From positions 1-64,000 of the forward strand of contig NZ_QHGY01000013.1 in the NCBI RefSeq assembly GCF_003254665.1: a stretch of 64,000 nucleotides of DNA, written 5' to 3'. The DNA is from Billgrantia lactosivorans. GTDB taxonomy: Bacteria; Pseudomonadota; Gammaproteobacteria; Pseudomonadales; Halomonadaceae. Made by a program: the position numbers and the translations under genes. Shown piece after piece: positions 31,621 to 39,859 of this stretch. Under the pieces are notes generated by a model. That model saw nothing but the letters and a program-made list of their open reading frames with translations, was not told the origin of the DNA and ran no database searches. The number at the start of each line of letters is the position of its first letter. Positions within the stretch are counted from its first letter, which is position 1.

Positions 31621-32478
31621 GTGCCGGGACTGTTCCTGGGCCTGCCCATGTGGGCCAATCCCGACTGGTGCGGCTCCCTCTACCCGCCCTATGCGGGCCA
31701 GGAAGGCTGGCTGGCCGACTACGCCCGGGTCTTCTCCGCGGTGGAGGGCAGCACCACCTTCTACAGCGGTGCGCCCAGGGCGGAGACGGTGGCAGCCTGG
31801 GCGCACCTGGCGCCCGCCCACTTCCGCTTCTGCTTCAAGCTGCCGGCGAGTGTCACCCACGCCAAGCGACTCGACCACGTCGAGGCCGAGTTCGACGCCT
31901 TCGTCGATGCGCTCGCGCCGCTGCACGAACGCCTGGGTCCGCTGCTCGTCCAGCTGCCGCGGGACTTCGGCCACGCCGAACTGCCCCGCCTCGAGGCGCT
32001 GCTCGCGCGCTGGCCGTCCGCGATTCCGTGCGCCGTGGAGGTCCGCCACCCCGAATTTTTCCACAAGGGGGCGGCCGAAGTTGCCTTGAACCGCCTGTTG
32101 ATAACTCATGCTGCCAACCGCGCCATGCTCGACGTCCGCGCGCTGTTCTCGACCCCGCCTGAGGGCAGTCCGGCGCTCGCCCACGCCCAGAAGGAAAAGC
32201 CAAGATGCCCATTACACGTGCTTTCCACGGGAGACCAACCGCTGATTCGTTTCATCGGGCATCTCGATGAGGCGATCAACCTGCACTACTTCACGCCCTG
32301 GATCGACCAGATCAAGCTGTGGATAAATCAGGGGAAAACCCCTTTCTTGTTTGTGCATACCGCCGACAACCGCCAGGCCCCCCAGCTGGCCAGACGGCTG
32401 TTCCAGGCATTGGCCGGCGACCTCGGCCTGCCGCCGCTGGGGGAGTTTGCCGGCGAGCGTCAGACGAGCCTGTTGTGA
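31621..32478 (+). CDS. DUF72 (YecE-like) protein
   Basis: The product has 285 residues from GTG 31621 behind GAGGAGG. DUF72 proteins have a TIM-barrel fold of unknown biochemical role. Recognisable here: LPMWANPDWCGSLYPPYAG, FSAVEGSTTFYSGAPRAETV, FRFCFKLPASVTH, GPLLVQLPRDFG, CAVEVRHPEFF, MLDVRALFS, and the C-terminal FVHTADNRQAPQLARRLFQAL. The gene holds three DnaA-box-like nonamers (TTTTCCACA at 32057, TGTTGATAA at 32096 and a perfect TGTGGATAA at 32318). It lies 47 bases after glmS and may share its transcript. Confidence 0.86.
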   Translation: MPGLFLGLPMWANPDWCGSLYPPYAGQEGWLADYARVFSAVEGSTTFYSGAPRAETVAAWAHLAPAHFRFCFKLPASVTHAKRLDHVEAEFDAFVDALAPLHERLGPLLVQLPRDFGHAELPRLEALLARWPSAIPCAVEVRHPEFFHKGAAEVALNRLLITHAANRAMLDVRALFSTPPEGSPALAHAQKEKPRCPLHVLSTGDQPLIRFIGHLDEAINLHYFTPWIDQIKLWINQGKTPFLFVHTADNRQAPQLARRLFQALAGDLGLPPLGEFAGERQTSLL

Positions 32479-32608
32479 CCGCCATCCGACTGGCGTTCGA
32501 GCGTATGATCGGATAGATTTGCCGACATTCGAGCCAAAAACCCTCCTATCTACTGAGTTTTTGCGCTTGAGAAAGATCAACAACCAGATACACAACAACA
32601 GGTGAGTC

Positions 32609-33955
32609 ATGTCTAAACTCGTACACGCCCAGTGGTCATCGAAGATGACCTTCGTGCTCGCGGCCGCCGGCTCGGCGGTGGGGCTGGGCAATATCTGGAA
32701 GTTTCCCTACATGGTGGGCGAGAGCGGCGGGGCCGCTTTCGTCCTGGTCTACCTGCTCTGTATCGCCGTCATCGGTCTGCCGATTCTGGTCGCGGAATGG
32801 CTGATCGGCCGGCGAGGCCAGGAGAACCCGATCAATGCCATGGCCGAGCTCGCTCGCCGCGGCGGTCACCTGCCGGCCTGGGTCCTGGTGGGCGTCTGTG
32901 GCGTTCTCGCCGCCTTCCTGATCCTCTCCTTCTACAGCGTGATCGGCGGCTGGTCGCTCTCCTATACCCTCGGTTCGGTCACTGGCGCCTTCAGCGGCCG
33001 CGACGCGGAGGGCGTCAGCGGCGTCTTCACCGGCATGCTGGGTAACCCCGGGACCCTGCTGCTGTGGCACACCGTGTTCATGCTGCTGGTCATCGGCATC
33101 GTCGCCCGCGGCGTGACCAAGGGGCTGGAAGGGGCCGTGCGTACCATGATGCCGGCGCTGGTGATCCTGATGCTGGTGCTGGTCGGCTACGGCATGACCA
33201 CGGGCCACTTCGGCGAGGCACTCTCCTTCATGTTCCGGCCCGACTGGGACGCCATCAACGGCGAGGTGGTGCTGGCGGCCATGGGCCAGGCCTTCTTCAC
33301 CCTGTCGCTGGGCATGGGCATCATGATGGCCTACGGCTCCTACCTGGGCGAGGAGGTCAACCTGCTGGGGACCGCGCGCACGGTGATCCTGCTCGACACC
33401 GGCATTGCCCTGCTGGCGGGCCTGGCGATCTTCCCCATCGTGTTCGCCAACGGGCTGGACCTCGACTCGGGCCCGGGGCTGATCTTCATCACGCTGCCGC
33501 TGGCGTTCGGCAACATGACCGGCGGCGCCCTGCTGGGCCTGATGTTCTTCCTGCTGCTGACCTTCGCGGCGCTGACCTCGGCCATCTCGCTGCTGGAGCC
33601 GGTGGTGGAATTCGTCGAAGAGCGCACGCCGCTCTCGCGCGTCGCGGCGACCCTGGTCAGCGGGGTGGCGGTGTGGACCCTGGGCATCCTCGCCCTGCTC
33701 TCGTTCAACCTGCTGGGGGAGTTCCTGATCCTGGGGCTCAACGTCTTCGACCTGCTGGACACTTTCACCAGCAAGTTCCTGCTGCCCCTGACGGGCCTCG
33801 GCGCGATCCTGTTCGTCGCCTGGTGCCTGGACCGCCGCAGCGTGGCCGCCGAGCTCAACCTCTCCGGGGGCAGCGAATCGCTGTGGCTGGTGGTGGCGCG
33901 CTACGTGGCGCCGCTGGGCGTGGTTGCGGTGTTCCTGCACTCGCTGCTGGGGTAA
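32609..33955 (+). CDS. Sodium:neurotransmitter symporter family transporter
   Basis: The product has 448 residues with about eleven hydrophobic helices. The first helix carries the SNF signature FVLAAAGSAVGLGNIWKFPY, which holds part of the sodium and substrate sites of LeuT-fold transporters, followed by SGGAAFVLVYLLCIAVIGLP. Helix 6 region AFFTLSLGMGIMMAYGSYL and the helix 8 FAALTSAISLLEPVVEF are also typical. Bacterial members take up amino acids such as tryptophan, alanine or leucine with Na+; the substrate here is unknown. Single gene with AGGTGAGTC near the start and a hairpin terminator after it. Confidence 0.93.
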   Translation: MSKLVHAQWSSKMTFVLAAAGSAVGLGNIWKFPYMVGESGGAAFVLVYLLCIAVIGLPILVAEWLIGRRGQENPINAMAELARRGGHLPAWVLVGVCGVLAAFLILSFYSVIGGWSLSYTLGSVTGAFSGRDAEGVSGVFTGMLGNPGTLLLWHTVFMLLVIGIVARGVTKGLEGAVRTMMPALVILMLVLVGYGMTTGHFGEALSFMFRPDWDAINGEVVLAAMGQAFFTLSLGMGIMMAYGSYLGEEVNLLGTARTVILLDTGIALLAGLAIFPIVFANGLDLDSGPGLIFITLPLAFGNMTGGALLGLMFFLLLTFAALTSAISLLEPVVEFVEERTPLSRVAATLVSGVAVWTLGILALLSFNLLGEFLILGLNVFDLLDTFTSKFLLPLTGLGAILFVAWCLDRRSVAAELNLSGGSESLWLVVARYVAPLGVVAVFLHSLLG

Positions 33956-34002
33956 ACCGCCCCGTAGGCCCCGCCTGGCGGGGCCTGAGCTGCCTGACTC
34001 TG

Positions 34003-34025
34003 CGGCCGCCTTCGGGCGGCCGTTT
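34003..34025 (+). terminator. Hairpin terminator after the symporter gene
   Basis: Eight-base stem CGGCCGCC / GGCGGCCG with a TTCG tetraloop, then TTT. A second GC-rich hairpin (AGGCCCCGCC / GGCGGGGCCT) precedes it at about 33966-33986. The convergent small gene ends right beside it. Confidence 0.65.
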
Positions 34026-34225
34026 CAGTGTTTCTCCTCGTCGGCCAGATCGGCGATGTCGCGCTCCAGCTGCTTGAACTCCTGGTGCAGCTCGATGCCG
34101 CGCCGGGCGCGCAGGTTGCGTTGCGCGGCGCTGCGGGAACGTTTCTCGTGCTCGGCGACGTTGATGCTCATGAAGATGTCGAGAAGTTCGTTCTTGACGG
34201 AAGTGACCCGTTCGACCTTACTCAT
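34025..34225 (-). CDS. Small conserved-looking protein of unknown function (66 aa)
   Basis: The product has 66 residues from ATG 34225, with GGGAGAG at ideal spacing. An in-frame ATG at 34279 would add a Lys-rich leader without a binding site. I do not recognise it. The sequence is highly charged and predicted helical, with an N-terminal VERVTSVKNELLDIFMSINV and a C-terminal segment RNLRARRGIELHQEFKQLER that faintly resembles small PA3496-type proteins. No signal peptide or membrane helix. It is convergent with the symporter gene and divergent from hexR. A TATAGT (34291-34296, minus strand) could be its -10. Confidence 0.55.
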   Translation of the reverse strand: MSKVERVTSVKNELLDIFMSINVAEHEKRSRSAAQRNLRARRGIELHQEFKQLERDIADLADEEKH

Positions 34226-34437
34226 GATCGACTCTCCCTTCTTCTTCTGTGCCTTATCTCTGTCGTGCAGCAAGATCAAATCACAGCATCTTTACTATAC
34301 CCTACTTGACACTTTCATGACGACGTGCCCATTCCACGCTAGGCCGCGGGCGAAGCCTGCGAGCAGGGCGGAAACTCCCGCAAGCGAGCCGGATCAGGCA
34401 TACTGATCTTCTGCGTTCGTCAACCAAGGAGTCCAGC

Positions 34438-35301
34438 GTGAGCCGCGCCCTGTTCGATGAAATGAGACGCCGCATGGAGCACTTCCGCCGCTCCGAGCAG
34501 AAAGTGGCGCGCTTCGTGCTGCGCAATCCCGACGAGGTCATCCACATGCGCATCGTCGACCTGGCCACCGAGGCCAAGGTCAGCGAGCCGACCGTGGTGC
34601 GCTTCTGCCGGGCCCTGGGCTGCAACGGCTTCCAGGACTTCAAGCTCAAGCTGGCGCAGATGCTGGCCTCGGGCAGCCAGTTCGCCCAGTTTTCGATGAA
34701 CGACGACGACTCCGTCGCCGAATTCTCCCAGAGCATCTTCGACTCCACCGTGGGCACCCTGCTGTCGGTGCGCGACCGGCTCGACAACGATGCCCTGAGC
34801 CGGGCGATCCAGGCCCTGGCGATGGCCAACCGGGTCGAGTTCTACGGCTTCGGCGCCTCCGGCGCGGTGGCCTTCGACGCCCAGCACAAGTTCTTCCGCC
34901 TGCAGATCTCCACCGCCGCCTACGCCGACCCGCACATGCAGAACATGTCGGCGGTGACCCTCAAGGAGGGCGACGTGGTGGTGGCGATTTCCCAGACCGG
35001 CCGTACCCGGGCGCTGGTGGCCAGCGTGCGTCTGGCCCGCGAGGCCGGCGCCACGGTGATCGGCCTGTGTCCCAGCGGTTCGCCGCTGGCCGAGGAGGTG
35101 ACCCTGCCGCTCTACATCGACGTGCACGAGGACACCGAGATCTACACGCCGATGAGCTCGCGCATCGCCCACCTGGTGCTGGTCGACGTGCTCGCCGTGG
35201 GCGTGGCCAAGACCCGCGGGCCGAAGCTCGCCGAGCAGCTCAAGGCAGTCAAGAAGAGCCTGACGCCGCTGAGGTTTCCCGAGCAGGAAGGCAAGCCCTA
35301 G
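34438..35301 (+). CDS. hexR: HexR-type transcriptional regulator (MurR/RpiR family)
   Basis: The product has 287 residues from GTG 34438 after CAAGGAG. N-terminal RpiR helix-turn-helix: LATEAKVSEPTVVRFCRALGCNGFQDFKLKL. C-terminal SIS domain (about 120-260) that binds a phosphosugar: VEFYGFGASGAVAFDAQHKF, VAISQTGRTRALV and the HexR-like IDVHEDTEIYTPMSSRIAHLVLVDVLA. In Pseudomonas, HexR represses zwf, edd, eda and related glucose genes and is released by KDPG. Those genes are not next to it here. Similarity to HexR over the whole length is strong by eye. Confidence 0.86.
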   Translation: MSRALFDEMRRRMEHFRRSEQKVARFVLRNPDEVIHMRIVDLATEAKVSEPTVVRFCRALGCNGFQDFKLKLAQMLASGSQFAQFSMNDDDSVAEFSQSIFDSTVGTLLSVRDRLDNDALSRAIQALAMANRVEFYGFGASGAVAFDAQHKFFRLQISTAAYADPHMQNMSAVTLKEGDVVVAISQTGRTRALVASVRLAREAGATVIGLCPSGSPLAEEVTLPLYIDVHEDTEIYTPMSSRIAHLVLVDVLAVGVAKTRGPKLAEQLKAVKKSLTPLRFPEQEGKP

Positions 35302-35411
35302 CGGCCAGAGCACTCGGTTATCCTCGGCGCCGCTCACCCGAGAACGGGGCGGGCGCGGTGCAGATGAAGCGACCTTAGCGAGGACGCTGACGCCAACGCA
35401 GCCGCGCGCGG

Positions 35412-35462
35412 AAATCGACAGGGATGTCGATTTAGCGTCGGCAAGAGGGACCTTGTTCCGAC
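35412..35462. repeat. Twin hairpins between hexR and uvrD
   Basis: Two adjacent inverted repeats: AAATCGACA-GGGA-TGTCGATTT (perfect, 35412-35433) and GTCGGCAAG-AGGGAC-CTTG-TT-CCGAC (35437-35462). They lie in a 299-base gap with no gene; the rest (35302-35600) shows no other clear feature except the uvrD leader. This resembles dispersed intergenic repeat elements rather than a T-run terminator. Confidence 0.5.
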
Positions 35463-35600
35463 GCGACGCGCAGGCGGCCAGTGCCGCGTCAGGGTTTCGT
35501 CCGAGCGTGTCGCGAATCGTACCGCGCCTGTCAACGCCAGGCCTCACAGGGTTCAATATGCTAAGCTGGGCGACCAATTTTCCAGCGGCAGACCCCTTCC

Positions 35601-37808
35601 ATGGATGACGTCACGGCGATTCTCGATCAGTTGAATCCGGCCCAGCGCGAGGCGGTGAGCGCGCCCCAGGGCAACATGCTGGTGCTGGCCGGTGCCGGCT
35701 CGGGCAAGACCCGGGTGCTGGTGCATCGCATCGCCTGGCTGATGCAGGCCGAGGGCTTGTCGCCCTATGCCGTGCTGGCCGTGACCTTCACCAACAAGGC
35801 CGCACGCGAGATGCGCACGCGCCTCGAGGCGCTGCTGGGGCTGTCGCTGCGCAACGTCTGGGTCGGCACCTTCCACTCCATCGCCCATCGCCTGCTGCGC
35901 ACCCACTGGCAGGATGCCCGCCTGCCGCAGCACTTCCAGATCATCGATTCCGACGACCAGCTGCGCCTGATCAAGCGCCTGCTCAAGGAGCACCGGATCG
36001 ACGACGAGCGCTACCCGCCGCGCCAGGTGCAGTACTTCATCTCCGGCTGCAAGGAGGAGGGGCTGCGCCCGCACCAGGTCGACGTGCATGGCGACGCCTA
36101 CCTGGCCCAGATGGTCGAGCTCTACGAGCGCTACCAGCTCACCTGCGAGCGCGGCGGGCTGGTCGACTTCGGCGAACTGCTGTTGAGGAGCCTGGAGCTG
36201 CTGCGCGACACCCCGGCGCTGCTGGCCCACTACCAGGAGCGCTTCGCCCACGTGCTGGTCGACGAGTTCCAGGACACCAATACCCTGCAGTACGCCTGGC
36301 TCAAGCTGCTCACCGGCATGCAGACGCCGATGACCGTGGTCGGCGACGACGACCAGTCGATCTACGGTTGGCGCGGGGCGCGCATCGAGAACATCCGCCG
36401 CTTCGAGCGGGAGTTTCCGGGCACCCACACCGTGCGGCTGGAGCAGAACTACCGCTCGACCAGCGTCATCCTCGATGCCGCCAACGCGCTGATCAGCCAC
36501 AACGCCGAGCGCATGGGCAAGGAGCTGTGGACGGCCGGCGCCCGCGGCGAACCGATCTCGGTGTATGCCGGCTTCAACGACCTCGACGAGGCGCGCTTCA
36601 TCGTCGACACCATCAAGGAGAAGGTCGACGAGGGCTACCGGCGCCGCGACGTGGCCATCCTCTATCGCTCCAACGCCCAGTCGCGGGTGCTCGAGGAGAC
36701 CCTCATCCGCCAGGGCATGCCCTACCGCATCTATGGCGGCCAGCGCTTCTACGAGCGGCTCGAGATCAAGAACGCCCTGGCCTACCTGCGGCTGCTGCTC
36801 AACCGCGACGACGACGCCTCGCTGGAGCGCATCGTCAACGTGCCGCCGCGCGGGATCGGCACGCGCACGGTGGAGCAGCTGCGCGAGCGTGCCCGGCTGG
36901 CCGGGGTATCGCTGTGGCAGGCGCTGCACGACGGCCTCGCCGACGGTTCGCTCAAGGGCCGTGCCGGCGCCGCGCTGCAGGCCTTCGCCGACCTCGTCGA
37001 GCGGCTCGACAACGATACCGCCGGCATGGCACTGCACGAGATCATCGCCCACGTGAACGAAGTCTCCGGCCTCGTCGAACATCATCAGAACGAGAAGGGC
37101 GAGAAGGGGCAGGCCCGGGTCGAGAACCTCGAGGAGCTGATCAACGCCGCCCGCGCCTTCACCCAGGGCGAATCCTTCGATCCGCCCGAGGCCGGCGAGG
37201 GCGCCGTGGCGCTGGAGGCCTTCCTCGCCGAGGCGGCGCTCAACGCCGGCGAGCACGAAGCCGACGAGTTCGAGGACAGCGTCCAGCTGATGACGCTGCA
37301 CTCGGCCAAGGGCCTGGAATTCCCGGTGGTGTTCGTCGCCGGGGTCGAGGAGGGGTTGTTCCCGCACAAGATGTCGCTGGAGGAACCCGGCCGCCTCGAG
37401 GAGGAGCGCCGGCTGTGCTACGTCGGCCTGACCCGGGCCATGCGCAAGCTCTACCTCACCCATTCGGAGATCCGCCGCCTGCACGGCAAGGAAACCTTCC
37501 AGCGGCCGTCGCGTTTCCTGCGCGAGATCCCCGCCGAGTACCTGGAGGAGGTGCGCCTGCGCGGCCAGATCTCACGGCCGGTGACGGCCGCCCGCCCGGC
37601 GGTGGGCCTCTCGCGCCAGACCTCGGTCGACCCCGGCGACGACCTGCCCAGCCTGAGCCTGGGCCAGCGCGTGCAGCATCCGGTCTTCGGCGAAGGCGTG
37701 ATCCTCAATGCCGAGGGCGAGGGTGCCCGCGCGCGGGTGCAGGTCAGCTTCGAGGGCGAGGGCGACAAGTGGCTGGTGCTGGGGTTTGCCAAGCTCACCC
37801 CTCTGTAG
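35601..37808 (+). CDS. uvrD: DNA helicase II (UvrD)
   Basis: SF1 3'-5' helicase acting in nucleotide excision and mismatch repair. The product has 735 residues. Motifs: Q-motif LNPAQREAVSAPQ, Walker A LVLAGAGSGKTRVL, TFTNKAAREMRTRLE, Walker B HVLVDEFQDTN, GDDDQSIYGWRGA (III), EQNYRST (IV), LMTLHSAKGLEFP (V) and EERRLCYVGLTRAM (VI). The C-terminal tail, with GQRVQHPVFGEGVILNAEG and VLGFAKLTPL, is the Tudor-like end that binds RNA polymerase and marks UvrD rather than Rep. ATG 35601 is the start by alignment. Confidence 0.96.
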   Translation: MDDVTAILDQLNPAQREAVSAPQGNMLVLAGAGSGKTRVLVHRIAWLMQAEGLSPYAVLAVTFTNKAAREMRTRLEALLGLSLRNVWVGTFHSIAHRLLRTHWQDARLPQHFQIIDSDDQLRLIKRLLKEHRIDDERYPPRQVQYFISGCKEEGLRPHQVDVHGDAYLAQMVELYERYQLTCERGGLVDFGELLLRSLELLRDTPALLAHYQERFAHVLVDEFQDTNTLQYAWLKLLTGMQTPMTVVGDDDQSIYGWRGARIENIRRFEREFPGTHTVRLEQNYRSTSVILDAANALISHNAERMGKELWTAGARGEPISVYAGFNDLDEARFIVDTIKEKVDEGYRRRDVAILYRSNAQSRVLEETLIRQGMPYRIYGGQRFYERLEIKNALAYLRLLLNRDDDASLERIVNVPPRGIGTRTVEQLRERARLAGVSLWQALHDGLADGSLKGRAGAALQAFADLVERLDNDTAGMALHEIIAHVNEVSGLVEHHQNEKGEKGQARVENLEELINAARAFTQGESFDPPEAGEGAVALEAFLAEAALNAGEHEADEFEDSVQLMTLHSAKGLEFPVVFVAGVEEGLFPHKMSLEEPGRLEEERRLCYVGLTRAMRKLYLTHSEIRRLHGKETFQRPSRFLREIPAEYLEEVRLRGQISRPVTAARPAVGLSRQTSVDPGDDLPSLSLGQRVQHPVFGEGVILNAEGEGARARVQVSFEGEGDKWLVLGFAKLTPL

Positions 37809-37856
37809 GAATACGCCGCTTTACTGCTGCGCTTGCTATCCTGGCCACTGGCGGTA

Positions 37857-37888
37857 CCGAAGCGTCGGACCGCCGAAGCGTCGGACCG
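37857..37888. repeat. Perfect tandem 16-bp repeat after uvrD
   Basis: CCGAAGCGTCGGACCG occurs twice head to tail, and each unit has an internal dyad CCGA-AGCG-TCGG. It lies in the 298-base gap (37809-38106) between uvrD and the TRAP binding-protein gene. Besides this and the palindrome at 37989 I see nothing else in that gap. Confidence 0.6.
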
Positions 37889-37988
37889 TACAATCCTCAA
37901 GGAACCCCCAGTCAACTCCGGTTGCTCCGTTCCGGCGGTGGCCAGCCTATCTTCGCTCGCGACGTAAATCAGAGTATCCCCGGGTACG

Positions 37989-38004
37989 TTGACGTCTACG
38001 TCAA
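37989..38004. promoter_or_regulatory. Palindromic operator-like site upstream of the TRAP binding protein
   Basis: TTGACGTCTACGTCAA is a dyad of seven-base arms (TTGACGT / ACGTCAA) around two bases, 103 bases before the dctP start. Size and symmetry fit a dimeric regulator such as a GntR-family protein; the regulator is not adjacent. Confidence 0.4.
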
Positions 38005-38106
38005 AAGGCGTGCTTGCTGCCCAAATGGGCATTCAGCATACTCACAGGCGGACACATCGCGCTTGATTAGACGCGACTCAGAATAACCACTGGAGTCAGG
38101 CTCGCC

Positions 38107-39195
38107 ATGCAACGCCGTAAATTCCTCAAGACCGCCGGCCTCGGCGCCGCCGGTGTCGTCGCCGCGCCCTTCGTTTCCACCGCCAAGGCGCAGGAAACCA
38201 TCACCTGGGACATGGTCACCTCCTGGCCGACCAACTTCCCGGCCCTGGGTACCGGGGCCAACGATTTCGCCCAGCGTATCGAGCAACTCTCCAATGGCCG
38301 CATGCGCGTGCGCGTGCACGGTGCCGGCGAGCTGGTGCCGCCGCTGGAAGTCTTCGATGCCGTCGCCGCCGGCACCGCCGAGATGGGCCACTCGGCGTCC
38401 TACTACTGGCGCGGCAAGGTCGCTGCCTCGCAGTTCTTCACCGCCGTGCCGTTCGGCATGAACACCCAGGAAACCAACGCCTGGCTCTACCACGGTGGCG
38501 GCCAGGAACTGTGGGACGAGGTCTACGCCAAGCACAACCTCAAGCCGTTCCCGGTGGGTAACACCACCACCCAGCCAGGCGGCTGGTTCAAGAAGGAGAT
38601 CAACTCCCTGGATGACCTTCAGGGGATCAAGCTGCGCCTGCCGGGGCTCGCCGGCGAGGCCATGAACCGGATCGGCGTGACCACCGTGAACATGCCGGGC
38701 GGCGAGATCTTCACCTCGATGCAGACCGGCGTCCTCGACGCCGCCGACTGGGTCAGCCCCTACAACGACCTGGCCTTCGGCCTGCATCAGGTGGCCGACT
38801 ACTACTATACCTCGGCCTGGAACGAGCCCTCGGCGGTGCTCGAGGGCACCGTCAACCTGGATGCCTGGAACGAGCTGCCCGACGACCTCAAGGCGGTGGT
38901 GACCGAGGCCGCGCGGGCCTCCAACCTGGCGATGATCAGCGAGTTCACCTACCGCAACGCCCAGGCGCTCGAGACGCTGGTCGAGGAGCACGGGGTGGAG
39001 CTGCGCAGCTTCCCGCAGGATGTCATGGAGGCGCTCTACGAGGCTTCCCAGGCGGTCATCCAGGAGCAGGTCGAGAGCGACCCCGATTCGGCCAAGGTCT
39101 ACGAGTCCTACCAGGCCTTCCAGCGCCTGGTTCGCCCCTCCAACGACGCCGGGGAATTCGCCTATCTCAAGGCGCGCGACAGCCTCGTGAAGTAA
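38107..39195 (+). CDS. TRAP transporter solute-binding protein (DctP family, TakP-like)
   Basis: The product has 362 residues. The N-terminus QRRKFLKTAGLGAAGVVAAPFVS has a twin-arginine (Tat) signal with RRKFLK and a cleavage site near AKAQ. The mature part is a DctP fold: WPTNFPALGTGANDFAQRI, SYYWRGKVAASQFFTAVPFGM, the arginine segment IKLRLPGLAGEAMNRIG, and DAADWVSPYNDLAFGL. Members of this subgroup bind 2-oxo acids or similar carboxylates (for example TakP). No DctQ or DctM membrane genes adjoin, so it works with a transporter encoded elsewhere. ATG 38107 has GGAGTCAGG upstream; a palindrome at 37989 may control it. Confidence 0.92.
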   Translation: MQRRKFLKTAGLGAAGVVAAPFVSTAKAQETITWDMVTSWPTNFPALGTGANDFAQRIEQLSNGRMRVRVHGAGELVPPLEVFDAVAAGTAEMGHSASYYWRGKVAASQFFTAVPFGMNTQETNAWLYHGGGQELWDEVYAKHNLKPFPVGNTTTQPGGWFKKEINSLDDLQGIKLRLPGLAGEAMNRIGVTTVNMPGGEIFTSMQTGVLDAADWVSPYNDLAFGLHQVADYYYTSAWNEPSAVLEGTVNLDAWNELPDDLKAVVTEAARASNLAMISEFTYRNAQALETLVEEHGVELRSFPQDVMEALYEASQAVIQEQVESDPDSAKVYESYQAFQRLVRPSNDAGEFAYLKARDSLVK

Positions 39196-39219
39196 GCGCT
39201 GGTGCGCAACGTCGTAGCC

Positions 39220-39245
39220 ACGAGGGTGCCGCAAGGCACCCTCGT
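39220..39245. terminator. Hairpin between convergent dctP-like and thioesterase genes
   Basis: Eleven-base perfect stem ACGAGGGTGCC / GGCACCCTCGT with a GCAA tetraloop, 24 bases after the dctP stop. The T-run is weak, but the convergent setting suits a bidirectional stop. Confidence 0.65.
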
Positions 39246-39298
39246 TGCATTGCGCCGGGCGTTTCGTGACGGCTGAAAGGAGCCGCCCCGGCGTTCGC

Positions 39299-39706
39299 TC
39301 AGCTGGCCTCAGGCACCGCGCGGATACGTCCCTTGTCGTCGAGCGCCACCATCACGAAGCGGGCCTCGGTGACCTTGTGCAGTTCGCTGTTCTCGCGCTC
39401 GTGGGGCTGTCGGATCCACACCTCCACGTCGATCTTGATCGAGCTGTGGCCGATCTCGCGCACGGCGGTGAAGATGTTGACCATCGAGCCGACGCGCACC
39501 GGGCACAGGAAATCCATCGTCTCGATGGCCACGGTGGCGGTGCGGCCATGCGCTTCGCGACCCGCCGCCAGTTCGGCGGCCTGGTCCATGTGGCGCACCA
39601 GCCAGCCGCCGGGAATGTCGCCATAGAGGTTGGTATCCTGGCGGTTGGCCAGTAACTTGAGGGTCAGTTGCCCCTGAGGGGCGGGGATATCGTCGAGGTC
39701 GGTCAT
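39299..39706 (-). CDS. Acyl-CoA thioesterase, YciA-like hotdog protein
   Basis: The product has 135 residues from ATG 39706. Single hotdog-fold domain: LKLLANRQDTNLYGDIPGGW, the active-site region WLVRHMDQAAELAAG, TVAIETMDFLCPVRVGSMVN, and the C-terminal TEARFVMVALDDKGRIRAVP. YciA-type enzymes hydrolyse many acyl-CoAs and form hexamers. The ribosome binding site is weak. An earlier in-frame start (39775) adds 23 residues with no family match. Divergent from pstS, 153 bases away. Confidence 0.87.
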   Translation of the reverse strand: MTDLDDIPAPQGQLTLKLLANRQDTNLYGDIPGGWLVRHMDQAAELAAGREAHGRTATVAIETMDFLCPVRVGSMVNIFTAVREIGHSSIKIDVEVWIRQPHERENSELHKVTEARFVMVALDDKGRIRAVPEAS

Positions 39707-39859
39707 GGAATGTCGTAAGCTCGGCTTGTTGTTGTGGGGCCGTGATATTGCATCGCAGCGGTTGCAGTGGGCCATCTTATACGCCGATTCCTGTGCTCAC
39801 CAGCGCTGCGACAAGTCGCCCCAGCCGCATCCCTCACCGTCCGTTCCCGGGAGGCGCAC

